64,000 bases of DNA from Bordetella genomosp. 13. GTDB taxonomy: Bacteria > Pseudomonadota > Gammaproteobacteria > Burkholderiales > Burkholderiaceae_B. The notes beneath the pieces are model-generated. The model did no database searches. It had not been told where the DNA came from and was given only the letters and a program-made list of their open reading frames with translations. A program made the translations under genes and the position numbers. Numbering within the stretch: the stretch's first letter is position 1; each line of letters begins with the position of its first letter. Where the stretch lies: assembly GCF_007679965.1 (NCBI RefSeq), contig NZ_VEHL01000008.1, forward strand, positions 1 through 64,000. Direction: 5' to 3'. Below, piece by piece: positions 54,621-63,897 of the stretch.

Positions 54621-56336
54621 CTACAGAGCATCGTAGAACAGCGAGTAATTCGCGTTGAAGCGCACGCCGCGGTCGTCGCCAATGGGCCGCGAGCCCATCG
54701 GCTTGGCCACGTTGAAGTCGAACAGATAAAAGCGGTCGTCGGTTACGCGCAATCCGAGGGCGGCCGAGGACAGGTGCCTGTCGTTCAGATCCTGCAGGTC
54801 CTGGTTGTTGTACCAGGTGCGCGCATAATCGACCAACACGTACGGCTGTACCGCCGCGAGATACTGCCATCCGGTATTGAAACGCCGGTTCAGTTCCGCG
54901 GATACGCCGACGCCCTTGTCGCCGCTCTGCTCGCCCTGGGGGTATCCCATCCCGAAACGCCAGCTGCCGTACGACACCTGCTCGGACGTGGGCATGCGGT
55001 CGGAGGTATATTGGCCCGCCCCGGCGAATACCAGCCCGAACTGGGCCGGCAGCGCGAACGTCTGCCGCGCCGACAGATTGAAACGGGTGAAATCCAGGTC
55101 GACGGCCGGCGTGGCCGAATACCCGTAGTTGGTGACAATGCTCTTGTCCGCGCCCAGGCCGTCGAAGCCGTGCGACACGCTGGCGGTGACGTCGGTGCTG
55201 CGGTTCGGGTCGACCTGTATATAGCGCAGCTCGGCCGTGGCCGCGCGCACCCGGGTATTCTGCTGCAGCCAGCGGTCATTGGTGCGCACGTCATAGCGAT
55301 CCTTGGCATTGACCGCATATACCCCCACCGTGCCCGTCAGGGACCGCTGGTTGTTCAGCAGCAGGGGATAGCTGACGCCCACGCCGATCCGGTCGGTGGT
55401 GACCTTCCGGTCGAAGCCCAGAAACTCCAGGTTGTCGTCTTCCGGCCGGGCCTGATAGTGGTAGCCGTCGATCTTCAGCGCCAATCCGTCGCGTCCGATT
55501 GGAATGCGCGCCTCGCCCGAATAGTATCGGACGTCGTCCGTATTGAAGGGTAGGGCGGCCGTCAGTTTCAGCTGTTCGCCCAGCGGGGTCAGGCTGTTGG
55601 TGCCCAGGTTCACCAGGGGCTGCATGCCTGTGCCCAGGTCGGCCACGCCGCCGTTTGCCGTGAAGGCCGTGCGCTTGGCGTCGACGCGCAATTCGGTCGA
55701 CCCATCTGCCCGGCGCGGCAGCTCCAGCGCGGGCGTGATGGCCACGCCCGGCACGATACGCATCAGGTTCAGAACCCGCTCCAGGGTCGGCTGCGTCAGC
55801 GGCTTTTCTTCCAGCAGCGGGCCGGCCAGGGTTTCCAGCCGGTCCTTGGCGCCGCCCAGGTCCTCGCCATTGACCTGCACGCTGCCTATATAGCCCTCGA
55901 CCACCGTCACCACGACCAGGCCATTGGCGAACGTCTGGTTCTGCAGCAGTGCAAATGACAGCGGATAACCCCGTGCACGGTACAGCTCGGTGATCTTGTC
56001 GACCTCCTTGACCAGGTCGCCCACCGCCATTTCCTTGCCGGACAGCGGCGCCAGGATATTCGACACCTCGTCGAAGGGAATGGCGTTGACGCCCGAGACG
56101 TCGAAGTTCCGCACCACGATGCGCTGCGCCAGCCGGGCCTGCACGGCTAGCTGTTCCGGCGTGGGCGCCTGCACGGCGGGAGCGGGTTCGGGGGGTTGCG
56201 GACGGGAATCGATGGGCGGAATCGAATCGACGGGATTACCACGCAGCGGCCCCGCAGCATGGCTGGATGCGCATCCCAATAACAGGACCGTGAGCGAGGA
56301 AAGACGCAGGACAGCAGAAACGGAGGGTCTGTTCAT
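54621..56336 (-). CDS. TpsB/ShlB-family outer-membrane two-partner secretion transporter
   Basis: About 571 residues: an N-terminal export signal, a proline-rich linker (PPIDSRPQPPEPAPAVQ), POTRA-type domains (about residues 70-230, with VVRNFDVSGVNAIPFDEV and GYPLSFALLQNQTF), and a C-terminal 16-strand-type barrel. FhaC/ShlB proteins of this kind move a TpsA partner through the outer membrane. The signal region contains LLLGC, so a lipid-anchored form is conceivable, though a cut at SHA|AG is also good. The start is uncertain: ATG 56336 gives a proper signal but lacks a ribosome site. No typical TpsA gene is adjacent. Confidence 0.88.
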   Translation of the reverse strand: MNRPSVSAVLRLSSLTVLLLGCASSHAAGPLRGNPVDSIPPIDSRPQPPEPAPAVQAPTPEQLAVQARLAQRIVVRNFDVSGVNAIPFDEVSNILAPLSGKEMAVGDLVKEVDKITELYRARGYPLSFALLQNQTFANGLVVVTVVEGYIGSVQVNGEDLGGAKDRLETLAGPLLEEKPLTQPTLERVLNLMRIVPGVAITPALELPRRADGSTELRVDAKRTAFTANGGVADLGTGMQPLVNLGTNSLTPLGEQLKLTAALPFNTDDVRYYSGEARIPIGRDGLALKIDGYHYQARPEDDNLEFLGFDRKVTTDRIGVGVSYPLLLNNQRSLTGTVGVYAVNAKDRYDVRTNDRWLQQNTRVRAATAELRYIQVDPNRSTDVTASVSHGFDGLGADKSIVTNYGYSATPAVDLDFTRFNLSARQTFALPAQFGLVFAGAGQYTSDRMPTSEQVSYGSWRFGMGYPQGEQSGDKGVGVSAELNRRFNTGWQYLAAVQPYVLVDYARTWYNNQDLQDLNDRHLSSAALGLRVTDDRFYLFDFNVAKPMGSRPIGDDRGVRFNANYSLFYDAL

Positions 56337-57024
56337 GGCAACGTTCGGTCGCGGCGCGTGCGTGCCGGGCATTTGCCGGACGCACCGCTGCGGCATGCGC
56401 GGGATTGGGGGACTGATATGCTCCGCAGTTGCCGCATATTGCCATCATTGCCGGGTAACGACAATTTTCGCGTTAACGCGATTAATTGGATTTTATCGGA
56501 GTTGCTGCGCCGCACTAATGCAAAAATTTGAATGACTCTAACGGCTTTGGGAGAAGCTGCGACTCTCGCGAATATCTGTTGCAGAAAATTATGTCTTAAA
56601 CTTGCGAATGTGCGGGAAAACCCTGATGGCAGAGCTCTGTAAATAGATAAGACTGATTAAACATTTCAAAACAAGACTGTGCATTTTTAGTGGTTCTTCT
56701 CCAAACGGTTGGGGTTTTTCCGGAGGATATGCACTGTGTTCATTCATTCGGTCGTGGCCTGAAGGCCGCGCCAGAAAAATAATACGACCTCTGCAAGGTT
56801 GTCGCCTTGCGCATTATGCGCGGCGACGGTGTTCGTACGTGGGTCGTAAACCGTTTTACCTTGGTCTGCCGGCCTTTGCTCATGCAAAGGCATGATTTGT
56901 GCGTGACCCCCAACTAGGTGGCTGGCTTCCAGTCTCTTGGGGCCGAAACCGCAGCACCGCATGCCGGTGTTTTCAGGATCCGAGCTTGCGGGTCATTTCT
57001 GTGTGTTTTTTGGAGGTATTACGT
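56337..57024. other. Long AT-rich leader upstream of the Flp pilin gene
   Basis: 688 bp without a credible gene and clearly lower in GC than the rest of the window between about 56440 and 56720. It must hold the promoter of the tad operon and the start region of the tpsB-like gene. Several RNA hairpins lie in the second half: GCAAGG/CCTTGC (56793-56810), GTCGCC..GGCGAC (56801-56827, sharing bases with the first), GTAAA/TTTAC (about 56847-56860) and CCTTTGC/GCAAAGG (56873-56890). I found no convincing sigma-54 site. Confidence 0.55.
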
Positions 57025-57240
57025 ATGTACGCTCAAGTGAAAAACTTCTGGCAGGACGAAGAGGGTGCCAGCGCCATCGAATATGGCCTCATCGCGGGCT
57101 TGATCGCGGTCGCGATCATCGCCGTGCTGACCACGACTGGCACGTCGCTCAGCGGCCTTTTCACCCGTATCAGCAATGCGCTGAACTCAACCGCGCCCGC
57201 GGCTCCCAGTGGTGGCGGTAGCGGTACGCAGGGGTCGTAA
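57025..57240 (+). CDS. flp: Flp-type pilin (Tad pilus major subunit)
   Basis: A 71-residue prepilin. A short charged leader ends at Gly14, the prepilin-peptidase site, and the mature protein starts ASAIEYGLIAGLIAV with Glu at +5, the Flp hallmark. One hydrophobic helix follows, then a Ser/Gly/Pro tail. ATG 57025 has GGAGG nine bases upstream, a strong site that fits a highly made structural subunit. It polymerises into the adhesive Tad pilus built by the genes downstream. Confidence 0.94.
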   Translation: MYAQVKNFWQDEEGASAIEYGLIAGLIAVAIIAVLTTTGTSLSGLFTRISNALNSTAPAAPSGGGSGTQGS

Positions 57241-57280
57241 CCCCCCTGATGTGGTTTTTCGTCGTTGAGCATCACGCTTC

Positions 57281-57313
57281 GGCTGGTCCCGTTCCATGCG
57301 GACGGGACCGGCC
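57281..57313 (+). terminator. Stable hairpin between flp and cpaA
   Basis: GGCTGGTCCCGT pairs with ACGGGACCGGCC (one G-T pair) around a nine-base loop. There is no T-tract, so it is more likely a 3'-stabilising or partial-attenuation structure that keeps flp mRNA abundant relative to the downstream genes. Confidence 0.5.
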
Positions 57314-57338
57314 TGGGCGGTAGAAGTTGGAGCACCTC

Positions 57339-57857
57339 TTGTTGAGGGAGATCGTATGGTGGGCAGTCTTTCTCGCCTTCAACGTGGCAGTCATGTGGTG
57401 CGACTTGCGTTCGCGTCGCGTGCCGAACCGGTTGATCGTGTTCGGCTTCATCGCGCAAATGCTGTGGCTCGCCACGCATTCGGTACTGGGCATGACGCCC
57501 AGCGCCGGAGCGCAGGGCTTTGCCGACGCATTGGGTGGGTTCCTGCTTGGTGCGATCTTCCTGGTTTTCTGGAAACTGCGCCTGATGGGCGCGGGCGATG
57601 TGAAGTATCTGGCCGTGCTGGGGCTGATGGTCGGTGTCTGGCCTTGGCTGATCGCCATGCTGCTGGGGGCGCTGCCCAGCGGGTTGCACGCGCTGGGTCA
57701 GGTGTGGTGGGTGATCCGCCATCCGCGCGATCCCCGCGAGCGCCGCGGCGTTCCGTATGCGGCATATACGGCGCTGGCGGCGGGCAGCTTGGCTCTTATG
57801 CCGTCGAATTCGCCATGGTGTTCATGGTGTTCTTCCTGGTTGTCTACGGTCTTCTGA
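57339..57857 (+). CDS. cpaA: Prepilin peptidase CpaA (TadV)
   Basis: About 172 residues of a small type IV prepilin peptidase that trims Flp and the pseudopilins. Both aspartates of the aspartic protease are present: CDLRSRRVPN near the N-terminus and the GxGD motif in MGAGDVKYLAV. Four to five membrane spans are visible. Starts are TTG codons only; 57339 or 57342 follow a GGAG at a good distance. The expected C-terminus (GVPYAAYTALAAG) is followed in frame by about 25 atypical residues read through the beginning of tadE, suggesting the original stop codon is lost. Confidence 0.85.
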   Translation: MLREIVWWAVFLAFNVAVMWCDLRSRRVPNRLIVFGFIAQMLWLATHSVLGMTPSAGAQGFADALGGFLLGAIFLVFWKLRLMGAGDVKYLAVLGLMVGVWPWLIAMLLGALPSGLHALGQVWWVIRHPRDPRERRGVPYAAYTALAAGSLALMPSNSPWCSWCSSWLSTVF

Positions 57858-58252
57858 CCTACGGCTTCGTCTTCGCCGCCCAGCAGCAACTGAACTACGC
57901 CGCCGAAGAAGGTGCTCGCAGCGCGCTGCGCTGGCAGGGCGGCCGCGCATTGCCGTTGCGCGCCGGGCTGGCCGCCAGCAATGCCAATCGGCAGGCATCC
58001 TGGGTCGGACAGATGGGCGGCAATCCGGCCGCCATCACGGTATGCGGGCCCACCGGCGTGCTTAGCGGGGCGGGCGCGTGCAGCGGCGTGCCGCTGCAGG
58101 ACGACCAGTTGGAAGTGATGGTCAGCTACGCCTATCGCGCGTTTCCGCTGATCCCCCTGCTGCCGGGCATGCAGGCGCTGGTGCCGACCAGCCTGGCGGC
58201 GCGCGCCTCGGTGCGCGTGGGGGGGCAGCCAGACCAACCGGTGTCCAGCTGA
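57704..58252 (+). CDS. tadE: TadE-family pseudopilin, start codon unclear
   Basis: A TadE-like protein: the peptidase site and helix GSYAVEFAMVFMVFFLVVYGLLTYG, then a soluble domain ending GGQPDQPVSS. The essential Gly and Glu(+5) are at about 57790-57805, yet no ATG, GTG or TTG precedes them closely in frame. The nearest in-frame starts are GTG 57704/57707, deep inside cpaA. The first ATG (57815) would remove the processing site. So either translation begins at GTG with a long overlap, or a deletion joined cpaA to tadE and removed the start. The given start is the GTG option. Confidence 0.6.
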   Translation: MVGDPPSARSPRAPRRSVCGIYGAGGGQLGSYAVEFAMVFMVFFLVVYGLLTYGFVFAAQQQLNYAAEEGARSALRWQGGRALPLRAGLAASNANRQASWVGQMGGNPAAITVCGPTGVLSGAGACSGVPLQDDQLEVMVSYAYRAFPLIPLLPGMQALVPTSLAARASVRVGGQPDQPVSS

Positions 58253-58253
58253 C

Positions 58254-58781
58254 ATGCGCGCGCATCCCATGTCCTCCTTCTCCGCCTCGCGCCGTCAGCG
58301 CGGGGCCGCCGCCATTGAGTTCGCTTTCACTATTTCGCTGCTGTTGATGCTGCTGGCGGGCCTGGTCGGCTATGGCGTGCTGTTCTGGATGCAGCAGAAG
58401 TTGACCAAGGCAGCGGGCGAAGGCGCGCAGGCGGTTCTGATCGCTTCGCAGCAAGGCGAGCTGCGACGCGCCGAACTCGAGTCGCTCGCCTGCCTGAGCG
58501 TGCGCCGCGAGGCGCTGCGCTTCTCCGATACCAATGCCAGCGGCGCGCAGACGATCGGCTGCACGCCGACCTTCGCGCCTTGCACCTGGACGATGGCGGG
58601 CGCCGTGGCCGCGCCGTGCGTGCGCGTGCAGGTCGTCTACACCCCCGCTGGCTGGCCTTTGATGGCGATGATGCGCAGTCTTTCGCAGTCGCTGTCCGGC
58701 AGCACGTCCTGGTTTCCGTCCTCGTTGTCGGCCAGTGCCGTCGTCCAGATTCCCCAGGTCCCGCAGGAGCCCGCTACATGA
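58254..58781 (+). CDS. TadE/TadF-family pseudopilin
   Basis: A 175-residue minor pseudopilin. A basic leader (ASRRQRG) ends at Gly17 and the mature end AAAIEFAF has Glu at +5 before a hydrophobic helix, so it is a CpaA substrate. The soluble part has four cysteines (CLSV, IGCTP, APCTW, APCVR) that could pair in the periplasm. It starts one base after the tadE stop, and its stop overlaps the cpaB start. TadF is the usual name for the second such gene in tad loci. Confidence 0.85.
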   Translation: MRAHPMSSFSASRRQRGAAAIEFAFTISLLLMLLAGLVGYGVLFWMQQKLTKAAGEGAQAVLIASQQGELRRAELESLACLSVRREALRFSDTNASGAQTIGCTPTFAPCTWTMAGAVAAPCVRVQVVYTPAGWPLMAMMRSLSQSLSGSTSWFPSSLSASAVVQIPQVPQEPAT

Positions 58782-59740
58782 GCAACATCACCAAGATCGC
58801 CGCCGTATTGCTGGTTCTGTTGGCGGCGGTGCTGGGCGTCCTGGCCTATCGCCTGGCCACGCAGGCGCCTCCGCCGCCGCCCGCGCCGACGGTGACGCAC
58901 AACGATACGGCGCCGGCTCGCGCCACGTTCCCCGTCGTCGTGGCCGCCAAGGCGATTGCCGCCGGCGAACGCATCGCGCCCGATGCCCTGAAGACCGAGC
59001 AGTGGCCGATGCAGCCTGGCCAGTCCTACACAAGTACCGAGAAGCTGGTGGGCGAGTACGTGCGCCTGGACATCGCCGCCGGCCAGCCGCTGAGCGACGC
59101 ATTGCTGGCCAAGGGCCTGGCACGCTACCTGCAGCCGGGAGAGCGCGCGGTGACGATTCCCGTCGACGAGACCAGCGGCGTGCAGAACCGCGTGCTGCCC
59201 GGCGACATGGTGGACCTGTTCTACGTGGTGGAGCGGGGCGCCGAGGTGCAAGGCACGCAGACCCGCCTGCTGCAGTCCCGCGTGAAGGTGTTGGCATACG
59301 GCCTGAAATCCGTGGATGGTCCGCCCGCGGGCGAGGAACAGGGCTCCGCGCCGGGGCAGTCGCGCCAGCCGCCGCCCGCGCCGCGCAACGCCGTGCTGGC
59401 GGTGCCGGTGGAAAAGGTGAATGAACTGCTGCTGGCGGCCAAGTCTGGCCGCTTGCAGATGGCATTGCGTGCTCCCGAGGACGAGGCGGTGCCGGATACC
59501 GATCTGTTCGTGGCGCGCGTGCCGGTACTGCCAGTCAAGCCCGGCCTGACGGCCGAGCAGCAGGCGCAGGCCAAGGAAGCCGTGAACGCGGCCTATGCGG
59601 GTGACGTGCTGCCGCAACTGGCCGGACCCGCGCCGGCGCCGGAGGTACGGCCCCGTCCGCGGCCCGCCGCCGCGGCCGGCGGCAGCAGCCGCAGCATCGA
59701 AGTGGTGCGTGGCACCGACGTGCAATCCGTACGCTACTGA
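58778..59740 (+). CDS. cpaB: Flp pilus assembly protein CpaB (RcpC)
   Basis: A 320-residue periplasmic, membrane-anchored protein with an N-terminal span (KIAAVLLVLLAAVLGVLAYRL), a Pro-rich stretch, and a SAF domain (about residues 48-115, PVVVAAKAIAAGERIAPDAL). An RcpC-type domain with GERAVTIPVDETSGVQNRVLPGD follows. The C-terminus is Pro/Arg-rich. CpaB assists the secretin channel. ATG 58778 has AGGAG upstream and overlaps the previous stop. Confidence 0.93.
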   Translation: MSNITKIAAVLLVLLAAVLGVLAYRLATQAPPPPPAPTVTHNDTAPARATFPVVVAAKAIAAGERIAPDALKTEQWPMQPGQSYTSTEKLVGEYVRLDIAAGQPLSDALLAKGLARYLQPGERAVTIPVDETSGVQNRVLPGDMVDLFYVVERGAEVQGTQTRLLQSRVKVLAYGLKSVDGPPAGEEQGSAPGQSRQPPPAPRNAVLAVPVEKVNELLLAAKSGRLQMALRAPEDEAVPDTDLFVARVPVLPVKPGLTAEQQAQAKEAVNAAYAGDVLPQLAGPAPAPEVRPRPRPAAAAGGSSRSIEVVRGTDVQSVRY

Positions 59741-59788
59741 CCGGACGCACCCTCCATGGACTTCCTCAATTCGAACGAGCAGAGCCGC

Positions 59789-61168
59789 ATGAAAACAGTA
59801 CAGATCGTCGGGCGTGGACTCTTCGTGGCGGTGGTGGGCACTTGCACCCTCGCGGCCCCGCACGCCATGGCGGCGCAGCCCCGCGGCACGGCGGCATCCG
59901 CACAGCCCGCGCCCGCGGCCCCTGCCGGCCCGCGCGAGGTGACCTTGACGGTCAAGGGCCAACAGCCCTTGCCGCTGACGGCCACCCCCACGCGCGTGGC
60001 GGTGGGCGATCCCGAAGTGGCCGACGTGAAGGTGCTGCCCCCCGGCGTGAACCGCCCCGGCGAGGTGATGCTGATCGGCCGCCGCGCCGGCACCACCGAG
60101 GTTCGCATCTGGACGCGTGGAGCGCGCGACCCTGAGGTCTGGACCGTACGCGTGGCGTCCGACGTCGCGGCGGCGCTGGCGCAGCGCGGCGTCGCGGTGG
60201 GCGCCAACGTGGACGCGGCCGGCGGCTACGGCCTGGTGACTGGCGTGGCTCCTTCCGCCGACCTGCATCGCGGCGCGGCCTCGGCCGCGCAGGCGGCCGG
60301 CGGCGGCGAGGACAAGGTCGTGGACATGTCGGTGGTCAACACCAGCGGGGTGGTGCAGGTCGAGGTGAAGGTCGTCGAAGTGTCGCGGTCGGTGATGAAG
60401 GACATCGGCATCAATTTCACGGCGGGCGGCAATGGCCCGTGGAGCGGCGGGGTGCAGTTGGCCCCCGATCTGGCGTCCGGCGGCTTCCTGGGCGCACTGA
60501 ACTACGCGTCGAACAATTTCAACGCGTCCCTGCAGCTGCTGCAGACCAACGGCCTGGCGCGCGTGCTGGCCGAGCCGACGTTGGTGGCCATGTCGGGGCA
60601 GAGCGCCAGCTTCCTGGCGGGCGGCGAGATTCCCGTGCCGGAGTCGGGCGGCCTGGGCACGCAGAACGTGGTCTACAAGCCCTTCGGCATCGGCCTCACG
60701 GTGGCGCCCACGGTCATCTCGCGAGACCGCATCGCCCTGAAGGTGGCGCCGGAAGCCAGCGAGCTGGACTACGCCAACGGCATCACCATCTTCAACAACG
60801 ACAACACCACGGTCATTCCCGCGCTGCGCACGCGCAAGGCCGACACCATGGTCGAACTGGGTGACGGCGAGAGCTACATCATCTCCGGCCTGGTGTCCCG
60901 CAACACGCGGGCCAACGTCAACAAGATCCCGCTGCTGGGAGACCTGCCCATCATCGGCAGCTTCTTCCGCAACATCCAGTACTCGCAGGACGAGCGCGAA
61001 CTGGTCATCGTGGTCACGCCGCGACTGGTTCGACCCATCGCGCGTGGGGTGACGCTGCCGATGCCCGGCGCGCGCCAGGAGCGCACCGATTCCGCTTTCA
61101 ACGCCTGGGGCAACTATCTGCTCGGCCCATGGGTCGGCGGCGAGAAGATGCCCGGCTTTTCACAGTGA
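59789..61168 (+). CDS. cpaC: Tad pilus outer-membrane secretin CpaC (RcpA)
   Basis: About 459 residues. The signal peptide starts MKTVQIVGRGLFVAV and cuts near AMA|AQ. An N-terminal pilus-assembly domain (TLTVKGQQPLPLTATPTRVAVGDPEVADV) and a BON-like region precede the secretin core. The core is marked LAEPTLVAMSGQSASFLAGGEIPVP and ESYIISGLVSRNTRANVNKIPLLGDLPIIG. The secretin ring lets the pilus through the outer membrane. An ATG at 59756 is in frame but would add eleven polar residues before the signal, so 59789 is preferred. Confidence 0.92.
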   Translation: MKTVQIVGRGLFVAVVGTCTLAAPHAMAAQPRGTAASAQPAPAAPAGPREVTLTVKGQQPLPLTATPTRVAVGDPEVADVKVLPPGVNRPGEVMLIGRRAGTTEVRIWTRGARDPEVWTVRVASDVAAALAQRGVAVGANVDAAGGYGLVTGVAPSADLHRGAASAAQAAGGGEDKVVDMSVVNTSGVVQVEVKVVEVSRSVMKDIGINFTAGGNGPWSGGVQLAPDLASGGFLGALNYASNNFNASLQLLQTNGLARVLAEPTLVAMSGQSASFLAGGEIPVPESGGLGTQNVVYKPFGIGLTVAPTVISRDRIALKVAPEASELDYANGITIFNNDNTTVIPALRTRKADTMVELGDGESYIISGLVSRNTRANVNKIPLLGDLPIIGSFFRNIQYSQDERELVIVVTPRLVRPIARGVTLPMPGARQERTDSAFNAWGNYLLGPWVGGEKMPGFSQ

Positions 61169-61173
61169 CGACT

Positions 61174-62511
61174 ATGAAGACACATGCCCGCGAAGGAGTT
61201 GCCCTCGACAAGGCCACTTGCTTCCTGTTCTGCTCCGCCAACAGCACTGTTGCGCAGCAGCTGGGGCAAGCGATCGGCGATCTGGGCCTGCTGATGCAGG
61301 AGTCGCCGTCGGTCGACACGCTGGCCCAGCGCCTGGCGGAGATCAATCCGCAGGTGGTGTTCCTCGACTTCACGCTCAATCCGTCCGACCCTGGCCGGCT
61401 GCTGGCCTCGGCCGACCTGGCGCGCATCCTGGCGCGGGTGGCGCCGTCCATTCCGCGCGTGGCGGTGGGGTACGTCATCCAGCCCGACGGCGCCATCGCC
61501 GCGCTGCGCGCGGGGGTCAGCGATTTCGTCGATCCGTCCGTCTCGCCCGAGGAGGTCCACGGCGTGGTGCAGCGGCTGATCGCCGCGCGCCGCTCCGAGC
61601 CCGGCCGCAATACCCAGCGCAGCGTGCTGCTGGTGGGCGCGCGGCCCGGCGTGGGCACCAGCACGCTGGCCGTGCACGCGGCGGGCCTGATGCAGGAGCG
61701 GCTGGCGCAGGCCGCCCTCGGCCGTCATCGCGATCCCGCGGGCAGGCCGGCCAAGCCGGGCGACGTCATGGCGGCGCAGCTGCCGCTGTCCGACCGCGTG
61801 GGCGTCCTGGACCTGGGCTATCCCATCGGCGACTGCCTGCTGTACCTCAACGTCAGCAGCGACTTCGACTTCGCCGAAGGCGTGCGCAACCTGAACCGCC
61901 TGGATGGCACGCTGCTCAATTCCGCGTTGGCCCATACGGCGTCGGGCATCAGTGCCATCGCGCTGCCGCGCGACCTGATGCAGATGCGCTCGGTGTCGCC
62001 GTCCGATTCGCTGATGCTGTTCGAGCGCCTGCGCCAGCACTGCGGCATGCTGCTGACCGATGCCGGCGGCTGTCCGGATCCCGAGTTCGTGGCCAAGCTG
62101 GCGCGCGCCTCGGGAGAGGTCTGGCTGGTGACCGACCAGAGCGTCAGCGCGCTGGTGGCCCTGGCCGACGCCATGCGCGAGCTCGAGCGGCACCACGTCG
62201 ACAAGAGCACGCTGAAGCTGGTGGTCAATCGCTATGACGAGCGCTATGGCATGACGGCGGTCCAGATTGCCGAACGCTTCGGCGTGAAGCTGGCAGGGAC
62301 CTTGCCCGACCGCACGCTGCCGCTGATGGCCTGCCTGAACCAGGGCCATCTGCTGCACGAGCAGGCCGAGCGCGACGTGTACGTGCGCGCGGTGCAGCAA
62401 CTGGTCGAACACCTGACGGCCACGGAGGGCGCGGCTTCGCCAGGCGCGCGCTCGTCGGGCTGGCTGGCTACCTGGCTGCCTGGAGTCCACAAACGCATGG
62501 CACCGGAATAA
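61174..62511 (+). CDS. cpaE: Tad pilus localisation ATPase-like protein CpaE (TadZ)
   Basis: A 445-residue protein with an N-terminal receiver-like domain (residues 12-140, VVFLDFTLNPSDPG) and a MinD/ParA-like domain. The phosphate loop reads GARPGVGTST (residues 155-164): Thr replaces the usual Lys. TadZ proteins are known for atypical loops and act as polar localisation factors for the assembly machine. It starts six bases after the secretin stop, with a weak ribosome site; GTG 61165 is another possible start. Confidence 0.9.
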   Translation: MKTHAREGVALDKATCFLFCSANSTVAQQLGQAIGDLGLLMQESPSVDTLAQRLAEINPQVVFLDFTLNPSDPGRLLASADLARILARVAPSIPRVAVGYVIQPDGAIAALRAGVSDFVDPSVSPEEVHGVVQRLIAARRSEPGRNTQRSVLLVGARPGVGTSTLAVHAAGLMQERLAQAALGRHRDPAGRPAKPGDVMAAQLPLSDRVGVLDLGYPIGDCLLYLNVSSDFDFAEGVRNLNRLDGTLLNSALAHTASGISAIALPRDLMQMRSVSPSDSLMLFERLRQHCGMLLTDAGGCPDPEFVAKLARASGEVWLVTDQSVSALVALADAMRELERHHVDKSTLKLVVNRYDERYGMTAVQIAERFGVKLAGTLPDRTLPLMACLNQGHLLHEQAERDVYVRAVQQLVEHLTATEGAASPGARSSGWLATWLPGVHKRMAPE

Positions 62512-62526
62512 ACGGGGATTGCGATC

Positions 62527-63896
<1,370 letters not shown>

Positions 63897-63897
<1 letters not shown>

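Noticed and set aside
56871..56890. Sigma-54 promoter upstream of flp
   Set aside because: GG and GC doublets are present but their spacing is wrong. CCTTTGC/GCAAAGG is better explained as a hairpin.
56744..56962. 72-residue minus-strand ORF in the flp leader
   Set aside because: No ribosome site, no recognisable family, and it covers the leader hairpins. More likely chance.
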